Assembly (NCBI GenBank): GCA_031460505.1
Contig: JAVKTT010000007.1
Location: forward strand, 1 to 63,425
Reading direction: 5' to 3'
Length of the DNA: 63,425 nt
From: JAAYTL01 sp031460505
GTDB taxonomy: Bacteria; Bacillota; Clostridia; Tissierellales; Tissierellaceae
Shown here piece by piece: positions 17,194 through 25,175 of the stretch. The notes under the pieces were generated by a model. The model was given only the letters and a program-made list of their open reading frames with translations. It was not told where the DNA came from and did not search any database. The position numbers were made by a program, and so were the translations under genes. The first letter of the stretch is position 1. Each line of letters begins with the position of its first letter.

Positions 17194-18039
17194 ATGGATT
17201 GGTCTAAGGCAAAAACAATTTTAATCATATCTTTGATAGTGGTAAATGCTATATTAGGTATAGCAATATTTAATTTAAATCAAGGAGTGGAAACTACAGT
17301 AAATGAAGAATTTGTAGAAGACTCTGTTAGATTATTAAATAATAAGGAAATAACTGTAGCTACTGAGATACCTAGAGAAATGCCTAGTTTAAAAGGATTA
17401 ATTGTTGAGTATGAAATCTTAAAGACTTCAGAGTTAAATAATAAGTTTTTTGATAATAATGGAAAAGTTTCTATAAAAGGAGAAGGACTTGTAGAAATTC
17501 AAAATGAAGATGAAAAACTCACTATATTAAATGAGAAACACATAATATATGAGTCCAATAGAATAGATGAAACCCTTAGGATTAATACAGATGATGATGC
17601 CATAGATTATGCAACGGATTTTTTAGTTGATTTAGAATATGATGTAACAGATATGAAATTATCATATATAAAGAAGTCAGAGCAAAGGTATTTATTAGAG
17701 TTTTCAAAGATATATAATGAGAAATACTTAGAGTCTGCCTTTACAAACATCCAATTGGATAATGGTGGAATTAGAAAATTAGAACGTTCCTGGCTAAATG
17801 TAATTGATGTTGGGGATACGCCTATCTATATAAGTAGTGCACCTAAATCAATATTAGCCTTACTTAGTATGAATGAAGTTTATGGAAAGACCATTCAGGA
17901 TATATCTCTTTCCTATTATTTTGATCCAGCAAAGCACGAATATATCCAAAACCCCCTTGAAGCAAAACAAGGAAAAGCAATACCAGCATGGAGAATACAA
18001 TTTGAAGATGGATATAAGGTTTTTATAGATGATTATTAA
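17194..18039 (+). CDS. yycI: YycI family regulator of WalK
   Basis: A 281-residue protein with an N-terminal membrane segment (DWSKAKTILIISLIVVNAI, residues 2-20), which is the hallmark of YycI, and an extracytoplasmic domain ending IPAWRIQFEDGYKVFIDDY. It works with YycH on the WalK sensor. It ends in a region carrying a repeat and then a terminator (18158-18186), so walR to yycI is probably one unit and walJ-htrA the next. Confidence 0.87.
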   Translation: MDWSKAKTILIISLIVVNAILGIAIFNLNQGVETTVNEEFVEDSVRLLNNKEITVATEIPREMPSLKGLIVEYEILKTSELNNKFFDNNGKVSIKGEGLVEIQNEDEKLTILNEKHIIYESNRIDETLRINTDDDAIDYATDFLVDLEYDVTDMKLSYIKKSEQRYLLEFSKIYNEKYLESAFTNIQLDNGGIRKLERSWLNVIDVGDTPIYISSAPKSILALLSMNEVYGKTIQDISLSYYFDPAKHEYIQNPLEAKQGKAIPAWRIQFEDGYKVFIDDY

Positions 18040-18072
18040 ATAGGATCCTTCTTAAGGCTCAGTAACGCAGCA

Positions 18073-18145
18073 TGTCATTCTGAACGCAGTGAAGAATCTT
18101 ATGTTTTCAATACATATAAGATCCTTCGTTTCACTCAGGATGACA
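18073..18145. repeat. Full inverted copy of the GTCATTCTGA/TCAGGATGACA repeat
   Basis: The left arm (18073-18103) starts TGTCATTCTGAACGCAG. The right arm (18117-18145) ends TTTCACTCAGGATGACA. The arms pair over about 29 bases around a short loop. This is a widely spread bacterial repeat type; a half copy is at 2861-2895. Confidence 0.8.
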
Positions 18146-18157
18146 AAAGGACTTTTC

Positions 18158-18187
18158 AGGAGACTTCGAATGTCTCCTGTTTTTTTG
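18158..18187 (+). terminator. Intrinsic terminator after yycI
   Basis: AGGAGAC (18158-18164) pairs with GTCTCCT (18172-18178), followed by seven T. Confidence 0.8.
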
Positions 18188-18238
18188 CCTTCAAATAGTC
18201 TATAATATAATAGTCACAATAAAATGGGGGAAAGAATA

Positions 18239-19036
18239 ATGAAAATCAAATTTTGTTCACTGTCTAGTGGCAGTAGTGGTAATTGTCAGTATATAGAAAC
18301 GAAAAAATCAAAAATTATTATAGATGCAGGATTTAGTGGTAAAACAATAGAAGGATTATTAGCGTCAGTAGATGTAAATCCTAGTGATTTAGATGCAATA
18401 TTTGTTACTCATGAGCATATTGATCACACAAAAGGCGTAGGCATATTATCAAGGAGATTTGATATTCCTATATATGCTAACTCAAATACATGGGAAGCCA
18501 TGGAGAAAACCATTGGTAAAATCAAAGAAGAAAATATTAAGGTATTTACAACAGAAAAGCATTTTGATTTTAATGATATAACAGTATATCCTATAGGAAT
18601 ATTTCATGATGCAGTTGAACCTGTTGGTTATGTTATTTATTATAAAAACAAGAAAATAAGTGTTGTTACCGATACAGGATGGGTAAATGATAATATAATA
18701 GAAAAAATCAAAGATTCAAACCTATATTTTGTAGAATCAAATCACGATATAGATATGTTAAAACAAGGAAGCTATCCTTGGCCATTAAAACAAAGAATAT
18801 TAAGCACTAGAGGTCACTTATCTAATGATGATTGTGGAAAATTATTAGCTAATGTTCTTACTGGTACTGGAGAGATAGCCTTATTAGCACATTTAAGCCA
18901 AGATAATAATGTTCCTGATTTAGCCTTTGATACCGTAAAGAAATGTATAGAAAATCATGGATTAGATATTTATAAGGACATAGTATTAGGATTATCACAT
19001 AGGGATCGTGCAACTGAAGTCTATAGTATAGGATAG
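18239..19036 (+). CDS. walJ: WalJ/YycJ metallo-beta-lactamase-fold nuclease
   Basis: A 265-residue protein with SLSSGSSGNC at its start and the metal motif THEHIDH (residues 57-63), both typical of YycJ/WalJ. The protein is a predicted exonuclease linked to cell division and mismatch repair in Firmicutes. I chose the ATG at 18239 because GGGGGA (18226-18231) is its ribosome binding site; an in-frame ATG at 18224 overlaps that site. TATAAT-like boxes at about 18201 suggest a new promoter after the terminator. The stop codon is 19 bases before the htrA start. Confidence 0.9.
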   Translation: MKIKFCSLSSGSSGNCQYIETKKSKIIIDAGFSGKTIEGLLASVDVNPSDLDAIFVTHEHIDHTKGVGILSRRFDIPIYANSNTWEAMEKTIGKIKEENIKVFTTEKHFDFNDITVYPIGIFHDAVEPVGYVIYYKNKKISVVTDTGWVNDNIIEKIKDSNLYFVESNHDIDMLKQGSYPWPLKQRILSTRGHLSNDDCGKLLANVLTGTGEIALLAHLSQDNNVPDLAFDTVKKCIENHGLDIYKDIVLGLSHRDRATEVYSIG

Positions 19037-19055
19037 TAAAATGGGGGGTAATCAA

Positions 19056-20207
19056 ATGGATAATTACAATTATCAAAGTTACAACAGGCCACCTAAAAGA
19101 AGAGGATTTTTCTCATACATTGTTGTTGCCTTAATCTCAGCGATTATCGGAGGGATTGTATCTTCTTATATAGCACCTACTTATTTATATGGGAAGATAT
19201 TGCCCGTACCAGAAATATACCAAGATTTCGCTTATGGAAATAGACCTATAAACGAAATAACAATAAATCCTACTGACGATTATAGTGCTGTTACAGCAGT
19301 AGCTAAAAAGTCATTGAATTCAGTAGTTGGTATAACTACAGTTGTAGTTACTAGGGATTGGATTTGGGAAAGAGCTCAGGAAGGTGTAGGTTCAGGAGTT
19401 ATAGTTGATAGTAGAGGATATATACTTACAAACTCCCACGTAATAGGTGATGGAAATGCCAAGAGCATCAATATACTATTTGAGAATGGAGAAACTCAGG
19501 AAGGCCAAGTATTGTGGTATGATCAAATGCTAGACTTAGCTATAGTCAAAGCAGAAGGAAGTAATCTTCCTGTAGCAGAATTAGGGGATTCGGACAAACT
19601 AGAGGTAGGAGAGCTAGCAGTTGCTATAGGTAATCCATTGGGTTTGGAATTTCAAAGATCAGTAACATCTGGAGTTATAAGTGGGCTTCATAGGTCCATA
19701 AGAATAGATCAATATAATGTAATAGAAGACTTAATCCAGACTGATGCGTCAATTAACCCAGGAAATAGTGGTGGACCACTTTTAAATGGGCAAGGTCAAG
19801 TAATTGGAATTAATACAGCAAAGATACAAACTGGAGAAGGATTAGGATTTGCTATTCCTATAAATCTTGTTAAACCAATAGTAGAAGAAGTAATCCAAGA
19901 CGGCGAATTTAATAATGTATATATTGGATTTACAGGTGAGCCAATTGGGGTATTTGAAAGACGAGTAGGTATAGACCTAAACGTAGATAAAGGTGTAGTA
20001 GTATTAGAAGTAATACCTGAATCAGCTGCAGCAGAGGCAGGGCTAAAATCCTTAGACGTTATAGTAGAGATAGATGATACACCAGTTGAATCCATGGTTA
20101 GCTTAAGAAAGATATTATATAATTATAGGGTTGGCGACAGCGCCAACTTAAAGATAATAAGAGACGGAGAACAACAAAACGTAACAATCACCTTCAAGCG
20201 CTTCTAA
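19056..20207 (+). CDS. htrA: HtrA-like trypsin-type serine protease with PDZ domain
   Basis: A 383-residue protein. It has a cytoplasmic tail, one membrane anchor (about 19-40), a trypsin-like domain with His128 (TNSHVIG), Asp160 (LDLAIVK) and Ser238 (GNSGGPL), then one PDZ domain (about 280-383). This is the standard HtrA/YycK architecture at the end of the wal locus. The protein acts outside the membrane in envelope protein quality control. I preferred the ATG at 19056 because GGGGGG at 19043-19048 is its binding site; the upstream ATG at 19041 lies within that site. Confidence 0.92.
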   Translation: MDNYNYQSYNRPPKRRGFFSYIVVALISAIIGGIVSSYIAPTYLYGKILPVPEIYQDFAYGNRPINEITINPTDDYSAVTAVAKKSLNSVVGITTVVVTRDWIWERAQEGVGSGVIVDSRGYILTNSHVIGDGNAKSINILFENGETQEGQVLWYDQMLDLAIVKAEGSNLPVAELGDSDKLEVGELAVAIGNPLGLEFQRSVTSGVISGLHRSIRIDQYNVIEDLIQTDASINPGNSGGPLLNGQGQVIGINTAKIQTGEGLGFAIPINLVKPIVEEVIQDGEFNNVYIGFTGEPIGVFERRVGIDLNVDKGVVVLEVIPESAAAEAGLKSLDVIVEIDDTPVESMVSLRKILYNYRVGDSANLKIIRDGEQQNVTITFKRF

Positions 20208-20208
20208 T

Positions 20209-20345
20209 GAACAGAGGGGACGGGTAAATTTGTTCATTTTGAACACAAGGGACGCAAAATTCTGTTCATTTTGTTATTCGAGGAGACATGGGGTCAGACC
20301 CCTTGTCTCTTTTTCAAATTGGGAAAAGACCTGTCACCATGTCAC
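20209..20345 (+). repeat. Cluster of four different GGGGACG/GGGGTC hairpin repeats
   Basis: Unit a (20209-20240) is GAACAGAGGGGACGG...TTTGTTCATTTT. Unit b (20241-20272) is GAACACAAGGGACGC...CTGTTCATTTT. Unit c (20283-20309) is GAGACATGGGGTC-AG-ACCCCTTGTCTC, a near-perfect hairpin with a T run that may end the htrA transcript. Unit d (about 20328-20345) is GACCTGTCACCATGTCAC. All are variants of the hairpin family seen elsewhere in the window. Confidence 0.75.
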
Positions 20346-20415
20346 TTTAGTAAAAAATGAATATAATTATATAAGATTGGGTAAATATCTTAGTAAGATA
20401 GGAGGATGTTTATTC

Positions 20416-20931
20416 ATGACAGATAGAAGAGAAAATATATTTACAATGAAAGGTAATCCAATTACTCTAATAGGTAAAGAAATAAAAGTAGGAGATAAAG
20501 CACCAGACTTTACTGTTCTTAAAAATGACTTAACACCATATTCATTAAAGGATGCAGGAGATAATATCAAGATTATTTCAGTATTACCGTCACTTGATAC
20601 TGGGGTTTGTGAATTGCAAACTATTACATTTAATGAGATGGCAGCTGATCTAGGTGATGTGGTTATATTAACATTATCAGTTGATTTGCCATTTGCACAA
20701 ACAAGATTCTGTGGAGCACATGGTATAGATAAGGTAATAACACTATCAGATCATAAGGATTTATCCTTTGGTCTAAACTATGGTTTTGTCATTGAGGAAT
20801 TAAGACTACTAAGTAGAGGAATAGTAATCCTAGATAGAGACAATACAGTAAAATATGTAGAATACCTTAAGGAAGTTGGATCACATCCAGATTACGATAA
20901 GGCATTAGAAGAAGTAAAGAAATTAATTTAA
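20416..20931 (+). CDS. tpx: Thiol peroxidase Tpx (atypical 2-Cys peroxiredoxin)
   Basis: A 171-residue enzyme that reduces peroxides, especially alkyl hydroperoxides, using thioredoxin. The peroxidatic Cys65 is in DTGVCELQT and the resolving Cys99 in TRFCGAHG; their 34-residue spacing matches the Tpx family. The ATG at 20416 has a GGAGG site (20401-20405). A longer upstream reading frame runs through repeat DNA and is not real. It is followed by its own terminator, so it is monocistronic and appears inserted into the wal-rlmH neighbourhood. Confidence 0.92.
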   Translation: MTDRRENIFTMKGNPITLIGKEIKVGDKAPDFTVLKNDLTPYSLKDAGDNIKIISVLPSLDTGVCELQTITFNEMAADLGDVVILTLSVDLPFAQTRFCGAHGIDKVITLSDHKDLSFGLNYGFVIEELRLLSRGIVILDRDNTVKYVEYLKEVGSHPDYDKALEEVKKLI

Positions 20932-20938
20932 ATTAGAT

Positions 20939-20970
20939 ACCACTGGGGTAAAATCCAGTGGTGTTTTTTT
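20939..20970 (+). terminator. tpx terminator
   Basis: ACCACTGG (20939-20946) pairs with CCAGTGGT (20955-20962), followed by seven T. Confidence 0.85.
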
Positions 20971-20976
20971 GATTCT

Positions 20977-21052
20977 TAAGACATGGGGACGTAAGACATG
21001 GGGACGTTTCACTTGTCTTAATAAGACATGGGGACGTTTCACTTGTCTTATT
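20977..21052 (+). repeat. Tandem array of the ACATGGGGACGT...CTTGTCTT repeat
   Basis: A truncated unit (AAGACATGGGGACGT, 20979-20992) is followed by two near-identical full units (about 20993-21020 and 21023-21050). Each is AAGACATGGGGACG plus TTTCACTTGTCTTA. The ends of a unit (AAGACA, TGTCTT) can pair. The family also occurs at 7624 and 2823. Confidence 0.85.
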
Positions 21053-21192
21053 TGTTTAGCCCAATTGTTACAATTTGAATACAAATGTGTCATTTCTATT
21101 ACAGTTTTTAAGATTAAGAATAATATGTACTGTAGATTATTATTAATAAAGTAAGTATTAAAAATTAATGCTTAAAATGAGGAGGTATAGAA

Positions 21193-22950
21193 ATGCATAT
21201 AAAACCAAAGTTTAGAAAGAACACAGCATTTTTATTGATAATGTTGTTGTTAGCATCATTTATGATTTTACCAGGATATAGCTATGGAGATAAAGATACA
21301 GTGTACTTGGTATCAATAAAAACTGTCAACGGAAAATATTTGAGTTTGAAAGAAAGTACAGACAATATCATTTATGCTACTAGGGATAAAGCTGGGGAAG
21401 CTGAAACATTTGAACTAGTAAAGGAAACAGATAGTAATGGTATTGCCATAAAAGCAAAAAATGGAAAATATCTAAGAGTTAAAGAAGACGGAATTTATGC
21501 TGATGGTAATGCCAATGATAGAGAAACATTTCAGCTAATTAAAGTAAAAAACAACAAGGTGGCTTTTGAAACACATGATAAAAAGTATATTAGTTCAGAA
21601 AATGGTGGAGGAAAAAAGGTTACTGCAGATAAAGATAAAATAGGACCTTGGGAGAGATTCGAATTAGTAGAAGTAAAGCAGACTACATCTAGTTGGCGTG
21701 AATTAACCAAAACACCAGTTGATAATAGTATTACATTAACTGCAAAACCAAATAAAAATAGTATTACATTTACTTGGACTAAGCCTGAAAATACGAGAAA
21801 TATTTTAGGATATAATCTGTATAGAGGAACTTCTTCAGGTAAACAATCAAGTATTCCTATTACGGATTTCCCGATAAAAGGTACTACCCATACAGATTAT
21901 AATATAGAGAGTGACACGACTTATTATTATGTACTAAGGGTTGTGTATGAAGATGATTCATTAGGATCAAAGTCTAATGAAGTAACTACCAAACTGGGCA
22001 CGACCATATCCCTATGGGCAACGACTTTAGACAATGGTGTCTATCTACACTGGGATAAACCTTCTGATACAAAAAATATTATAGGATATAATGTATATAG
22101 ATCAACTTCTTCAGGTAACAAATCAAGTTCCCTTATTACAAACTCCCCAATAAAAGATAATTACTATACAGACTATAATATAAATAGTGGAACAACTTAT
22201 TACTATGTTGTAAAGGCTGTGTATGAAGATAAATCATTAGGGTTATCGTCTAATGAAGTTAATACGAGGTTGAATACATTGATAAATCTAAGAGCAAGAA
22301 CTGATAAAGATGGAATCTATCTATATTGGGATAAACCAACTGATTCTAGGGAAGTAGTAGGATACTATCTATATAGAACAACAACATCTGGAACAAAGAC
22401 TAGTACTCCGACTACTGATTTTTATATAAAAGACACATATTATCTTGATAAGAATGTAAAAGATGATACTAACTATTATTATACTTTGAGGCCAGTGTAT
22501 AGGGATAATTCACTTGGAGTCACATCTAATCAAGTAGCTATTAAGTCGACCTTGAAAACTACTACTATTGTATTGAAAGTAGGAAGTAAGTATATGGAAG
22601 TGAATGGTATATCAAAAAATATAGATCCAGGAAATGACACCAGTGTAATCCTTAAGAATGGAAGGACATTTCTTCCTATAAGAGCAGTTATTGAGTCAAT
22701 GGGTGGAGAAGTAGAATGGAGCGAATCTAATAAACGAGTTACTATACGTCTAGATGATAGTGTAATACTCCTTTGGATTGGAGATAATACTGCTAAAGTC
22801 AACGGTGTCAATAAAGAAACTGATGTAGCACCATATATTTCGAATAGTGGAAGGACAATGTTACCTTTAAGATTTATTGTAGAAAATTTAGATTGTGAAG
22901 TAAATTGGGATGGAAAAACAGAAACAGTTACCATTACAACTACAAAGTAA
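21193..22950 (+). CDS. Secreted multidomain protein: fascin-like trefoil, three FN3, copper-amine-oxidase-N
   Basis: A 585-residue protein with a signal peptide (about 1-33). Residues 35-165 contain repeats of the type VNGKYLSLKE and AKNGKYLRVKEDG, typical of a fascin/ricin-like beta-trefoil. Three fibronectin type III domains follow (about 180-270, 272-360 and 362-455), each with GYNLYRGTSSG-like and TTYYYVLRVVY-like strands. The C-terminus (about 460-585) has two copper-amine-oxidase-N repeats (VNGISKNIDPG, GRTFLPIRAV; VNGVNKETDV, GRTMLPLRFI). Similar modules are common on clostridial cell surfaces and probably bind carbohydrate or wall. The AGGAGGTATAGAAATG start matches that of the WalR-driven gene at 15241. 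Substrate unknown. Confidence 0.85.
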   Translation: MHIKPKFRKNTAFLLIMLLLASFMILPGYSYGDKDTVYLVSIKTVNGKYLSLKESTDNIIYATRDKAGEAETFELVKETDSNGIAIKAKNGKYLRVKEDGIYADGNANDRETFQLIKVKNNKVAFETHDKKYISSENGGGKKVTADKDKIGPWERFELVEVKQTTSSWRELTKTPVDNSITLTAKPNKNSITFTWTKPENTRNILGYNLYRGTSSGKQSSIPITDFPIKGTTHTDYNIESDTTYYYVLRVVYEDDSLGSKSNEVTTKLGTTISLWATTLDNGVYLHWDKPSDTKNIIGYNVYRSTSSGNKSSSLITNSPIKDNYYTDYNINSGTTYYYVVKAVYEDKSLGLSSNEVNTRLNTLINLRARTDKDGIYLYWDKPTDSREVVGYYLYRTTTSGTKTSTPTTDFYIKDTYYLDKNVKDDTNYYYTLRPVYRDNSLGVTSNQVAIKSTLKTTTIVLKVGSKYMEVNGISKNIDPGNDTSVILKNGRTFLPIRAVIESMGGEVEWSESNKRVTIRLDDSVILLWIGDNTAKVNGVNKETDVAPYISNSGRTMLPLRFIVENLDCEVNWDGKTETVTITTTK

Positions 22951-22975
22951 ACATATCCACTAAGTGATAACTTTA

Positions 22976-23015
22976 TTGGGACACGGGTCAGTTTCAACTC
23001 CGTGTCCCAATTTTT
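22976..23015 (+). terminator. Strong terminator after the multidomain surface protein
   Basis: TTGGGACACGG (22976-22986) pairs with CCGTGTCCCAA (23000-23010), followed by five T. Confidence 0.85.
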
Positions 23016-23084
23016 CATAGTTATTTTATTATATATAAGAGGTTGTGTTATACTATAATAAATAAATTTGAAAGTTGGTCGTAG

Positions 23085-23564
23085 ATGAATATAAATGTTA
23101 TTGCTGTAGGCAAGATCAAAGAAAAATACATACAAGATGGTATAAAGGAATTCTCTAAAAGATTATCTAGATACTGTAACCTAAAAATCATTGAGGTAGC
23201 TGATGAAAAGGCGCCAGAGAACCTATCAGATAAGGAAATGGAATCCATAAAGAACATAGAAGGGGAGAAAATATTATCTAAGATTCCCCAAAATTCCTTC
23301 ATTATTTCCCTGGAAATACAAGGTAAGGAAATTTCCTCAAAAGAATTGTCGAAAAAGATGGAAGATATTATGGTAAGCGGTATAAATGATATTACTTTTA
23401 TAATTGGAGGATCTTTGGGTCTATCAGATGAAGTAAGTAGATTAAGTAATTTTAAATTATCATTCTCAAAGATGACATTTCCTCATCAGTTAATGAGATT
23501 GATACTACTTGAGCAGGTGTATAGAGGTTGGCGTATTATGAAAAATGAACCGTACCATAAATGA
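23085..23564 (+). CDS. rlmH: 23S rRNA (pseudouridine1915-N3)-methyltransferase RlmH
   Basis: A 159-residue SPOUT-class methyltransferase that modifies helix 69 of 23S rRNA. FIIGGSLGLSDEV (about 103-115) is the SAM-binding knot, and the end MTFPHQLMRLILLEQVYRGWRI...PYHK is strongly conserved in RlmH. This gene is the orfX of staphylococci, and its last codons (GAACCGTACCATAAATGA) are the equivalent of the SCC attachment site. Gene order wal-htrA-(tpx)-rlmH follows Bacillus. It is intact, as expected after SCC-type insertion, which regenerates the 3' end. Confidence 0.95.
   Translation: MNINVIAVGKIKEKYIQDGIKEFSKRLSRYCNLKIIEVADEKAPENLSDKEMESIKNIEGEKILSKIPQNSFIISLEIQGKEISSKELSKKMEDIMVSGINDITFIIGGSLGLSDEVSRLSNFKLSFSKMTFPHQLMRLILLEQVYRGWRIMKNEPYHK
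23547..23564 (+). other. Putative attL (rlmH 3' end)
   Basis: GAACCGTACCATAAATGA encodes the end of RlmH (E-P-Y-H-K-stop). It corresponds to the staphylococcal SCC core, for example GAAGCATATCATAAATGA (13 of 18 identical, from memory). TGCGGTTTTTT, which also follows the site in S. aureus, follows here as well. Confidence 0.6.
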
Positions 23565-23808
23565 GTGCGGTTTTTTGTGTATCACTCGTAAATATAGAAT
23601 CGAGGTTTAGATTAACTATAGCATTTTTGTAATATAACTATCTTATTAGAGAATCCAGTGATTATGTAGTTTGAATAAGCAAGCAAGAGTTACATTTAAA
23701 AATGTAATATTGAAAATATTTAAATACCCCTGGACTTTTTATAGGATTTAATATATTATATAAGTATTAGTGTGAAAAAGAAATGAAATTAAGGGAGGAT
23801 GAAATTGT

Positions 23809-25137
23809 ATGAAACCTCTAGCAATAGATTTATTTTGTGGCGCAGGTGGTTTTAGTGAGGGAATTTTGCAAGCAGGTTTTCATATAGTATTTTCAAGTGA
23901 TATTAATGAACAAGTAGAAAAGACATATATGAATAGACATGAACAATTAGGTTTAATACAAGACTATAATACTTACTTTTCAAGGGCAGATATAAGGGAT
24001 TTGTCGGGAGAGTTTATTTTAGATAAAATATCAAAACTACAGGTAATAAAAGGAAGGAAATTTGACATAGATGCAATATTTGGAGGACCACCTTGTCAAG
24101 GATTTAGTAGAGCAGGAAAAAGACAAAAGGATGACCCCAGAAACATGCTATTTAAAGAATATATTAGAGTAGTTAACGAGATTAAGCCAAAATACGTTGT
24201 TATGGAAAATGTCGAAGGATTTATGGATACTAAGTTACCTGAGTTTATTGGAGTACTTGGAGATAAATATGAAAAAGATGAAGTTGTACCTAATATTCTG
24301 ATTTCAGAATTTGATAAAATAGGCTATAATACTTTAGAACCTAAACTCTTAGATTCATCAGATTATGGAGTACCACAACGAAGAAAAAGGGCAATATTCA
24401 TTGCATACAGGAAAGGCTTAACTGCTCCTACATACCCAGAACCTACTGTTGAAGAAGGAAGTAAGATTACAGTTCTGGATGCGATAGGGGATTTAATTAT
24501 AAATCCAAGCATTAGAAAAAAAGTTAATTCCCAATATACAAAGTATCAGTTAGATTCTATTAACGGAAGGACCTTAACTATTGAGGGGGAAACTATCAAA
24601 TACGATAAAACAATTAGAAACCATGAACTATCAAAGCATGCAGCTTACATTGAGGAAAGGTTTGCGCTATATAAAGAAGGAGAGAGTACTCAACAATTAA
24701 GAAAAAGAATTATGGCGGAAGGAATAAACTTAGAAGGTAAAAATAAACTTATTGAGTTAATATATAAATCATTAGATGAGCAATATACTTTAGCCGAAAT
24801 AAAATCTAATTTTCTAAATGCAAAAGTAGATGAATCTTGGATAGAATTATTATTAACTAGAAAAAACAATCGAACTCGCTTAGCGAAAGATGAAATCGCA
24901 TCTACAATAGTAACTTTACCAGATGATTATATATCACCCTTTGAAAACAGGGTTTTTTCTGTAAGGGAAATGGCAAGATTACAATCATTTGATGATAGTT
25001 TTGTGTTTTTGGGGAAAAGAACAACAGGTGGGGATAGAAGAAAGGTAGAGGTCCCTCAATACACTCAAGTAGGGAATGCAGTACCACCACTATTAGCAAG
25101 AGCAATAGCTATCGAAATAAGAAATGTATTAATATAA
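23809..25137 (+). CDS. DNA (cytosine-5-)-methyltransferase of a type II system
   Basis: A 442-residue C5-methyltransferase. Motif I is LFCGAGGFSEG (residues 9-19), motif IV is GGPPCQGFSRAG with catalytic Cys96, motif VI is MENVEGF, and motifs IX-X include QVGNAVPPLLA at the end. The target-recognition region lies between about residues 250 and 380. It faces a restriction gene of the MvaI/BcnI type across a 37-bp gap with a shared hairpin. It should protect the cell's DNA from that enzyme; the recognition site cannot be read from sequence. It starts 245 bp inside the proposed SCC-like element. Confidence 0.92.
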   Translation: MKPLAIDLFCGAGGFSEGILQAGFHIVFSSDINEQVEKTYMNRHEQLGLIQDYNTYFSRADIRDLSGEFILDKISKLQVIKGRKFDIDAIFGGPPCQGFSRAGKRQKDDPRNMLFKEYIRVVNEIKPKYVVMENVEGFMDTKLPEFIGVLGDKYEKDEVVPNILISEFDKIGYNTLEPKLLDSSDYGVPQRRKRAIFIAYRKGLTAPTYPEPTVEEGSKITVLDAIGDLIINPSIRKKVNSQYTKYQLDSINGRTLTIEGETIKYDKTIRNHELSKHAAYIEERFALYKEGESTQQLRKRIMAEGINLEGKNKLIELIYKSLDEQYTLAEIKSNFLNAKVDESWIELLLTRKNNRTRLAKDEIASTIVTLPDDYISPFENRVFSVREMARLQSFDDSFVFLGKRTTGGDRRKVEVPQYTQVGNAVPPLLARAIAIEIRNVLI

Positions 25138-25146
25138 ATAAAAATG

Positions 25147-25175
25147 ATGAGTCGATATTGACTCATTATTTTTAT
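25147..25175. terminator. Bidirectional terminator between methyltransferase and nuclease
   Basis: ATGAGTC (25147-25153) pairs with GACTCAT (25160-25166), with T-rich tails on both strands. Confidence 0.65.

Noticed and set aside
20230..20415. Extended N-terminus of Tpx
   Set aside because: The extension runs through hairpin repeats; the ATG at 20416 has a proper GGAGG site and gives the normal Tpx length.
20977..21052. CRISPR-like array
   Set aside because: Units adjoin directly with no unique spacers and the unit itself forms a hairpin; no cas genes in the window.
20969..21154. 61-codon frame across the repeat array
   Set aside because: Its protein is only the translation of the tandem repeats (KTWGRFTCL repeated); no ribosome binding site.
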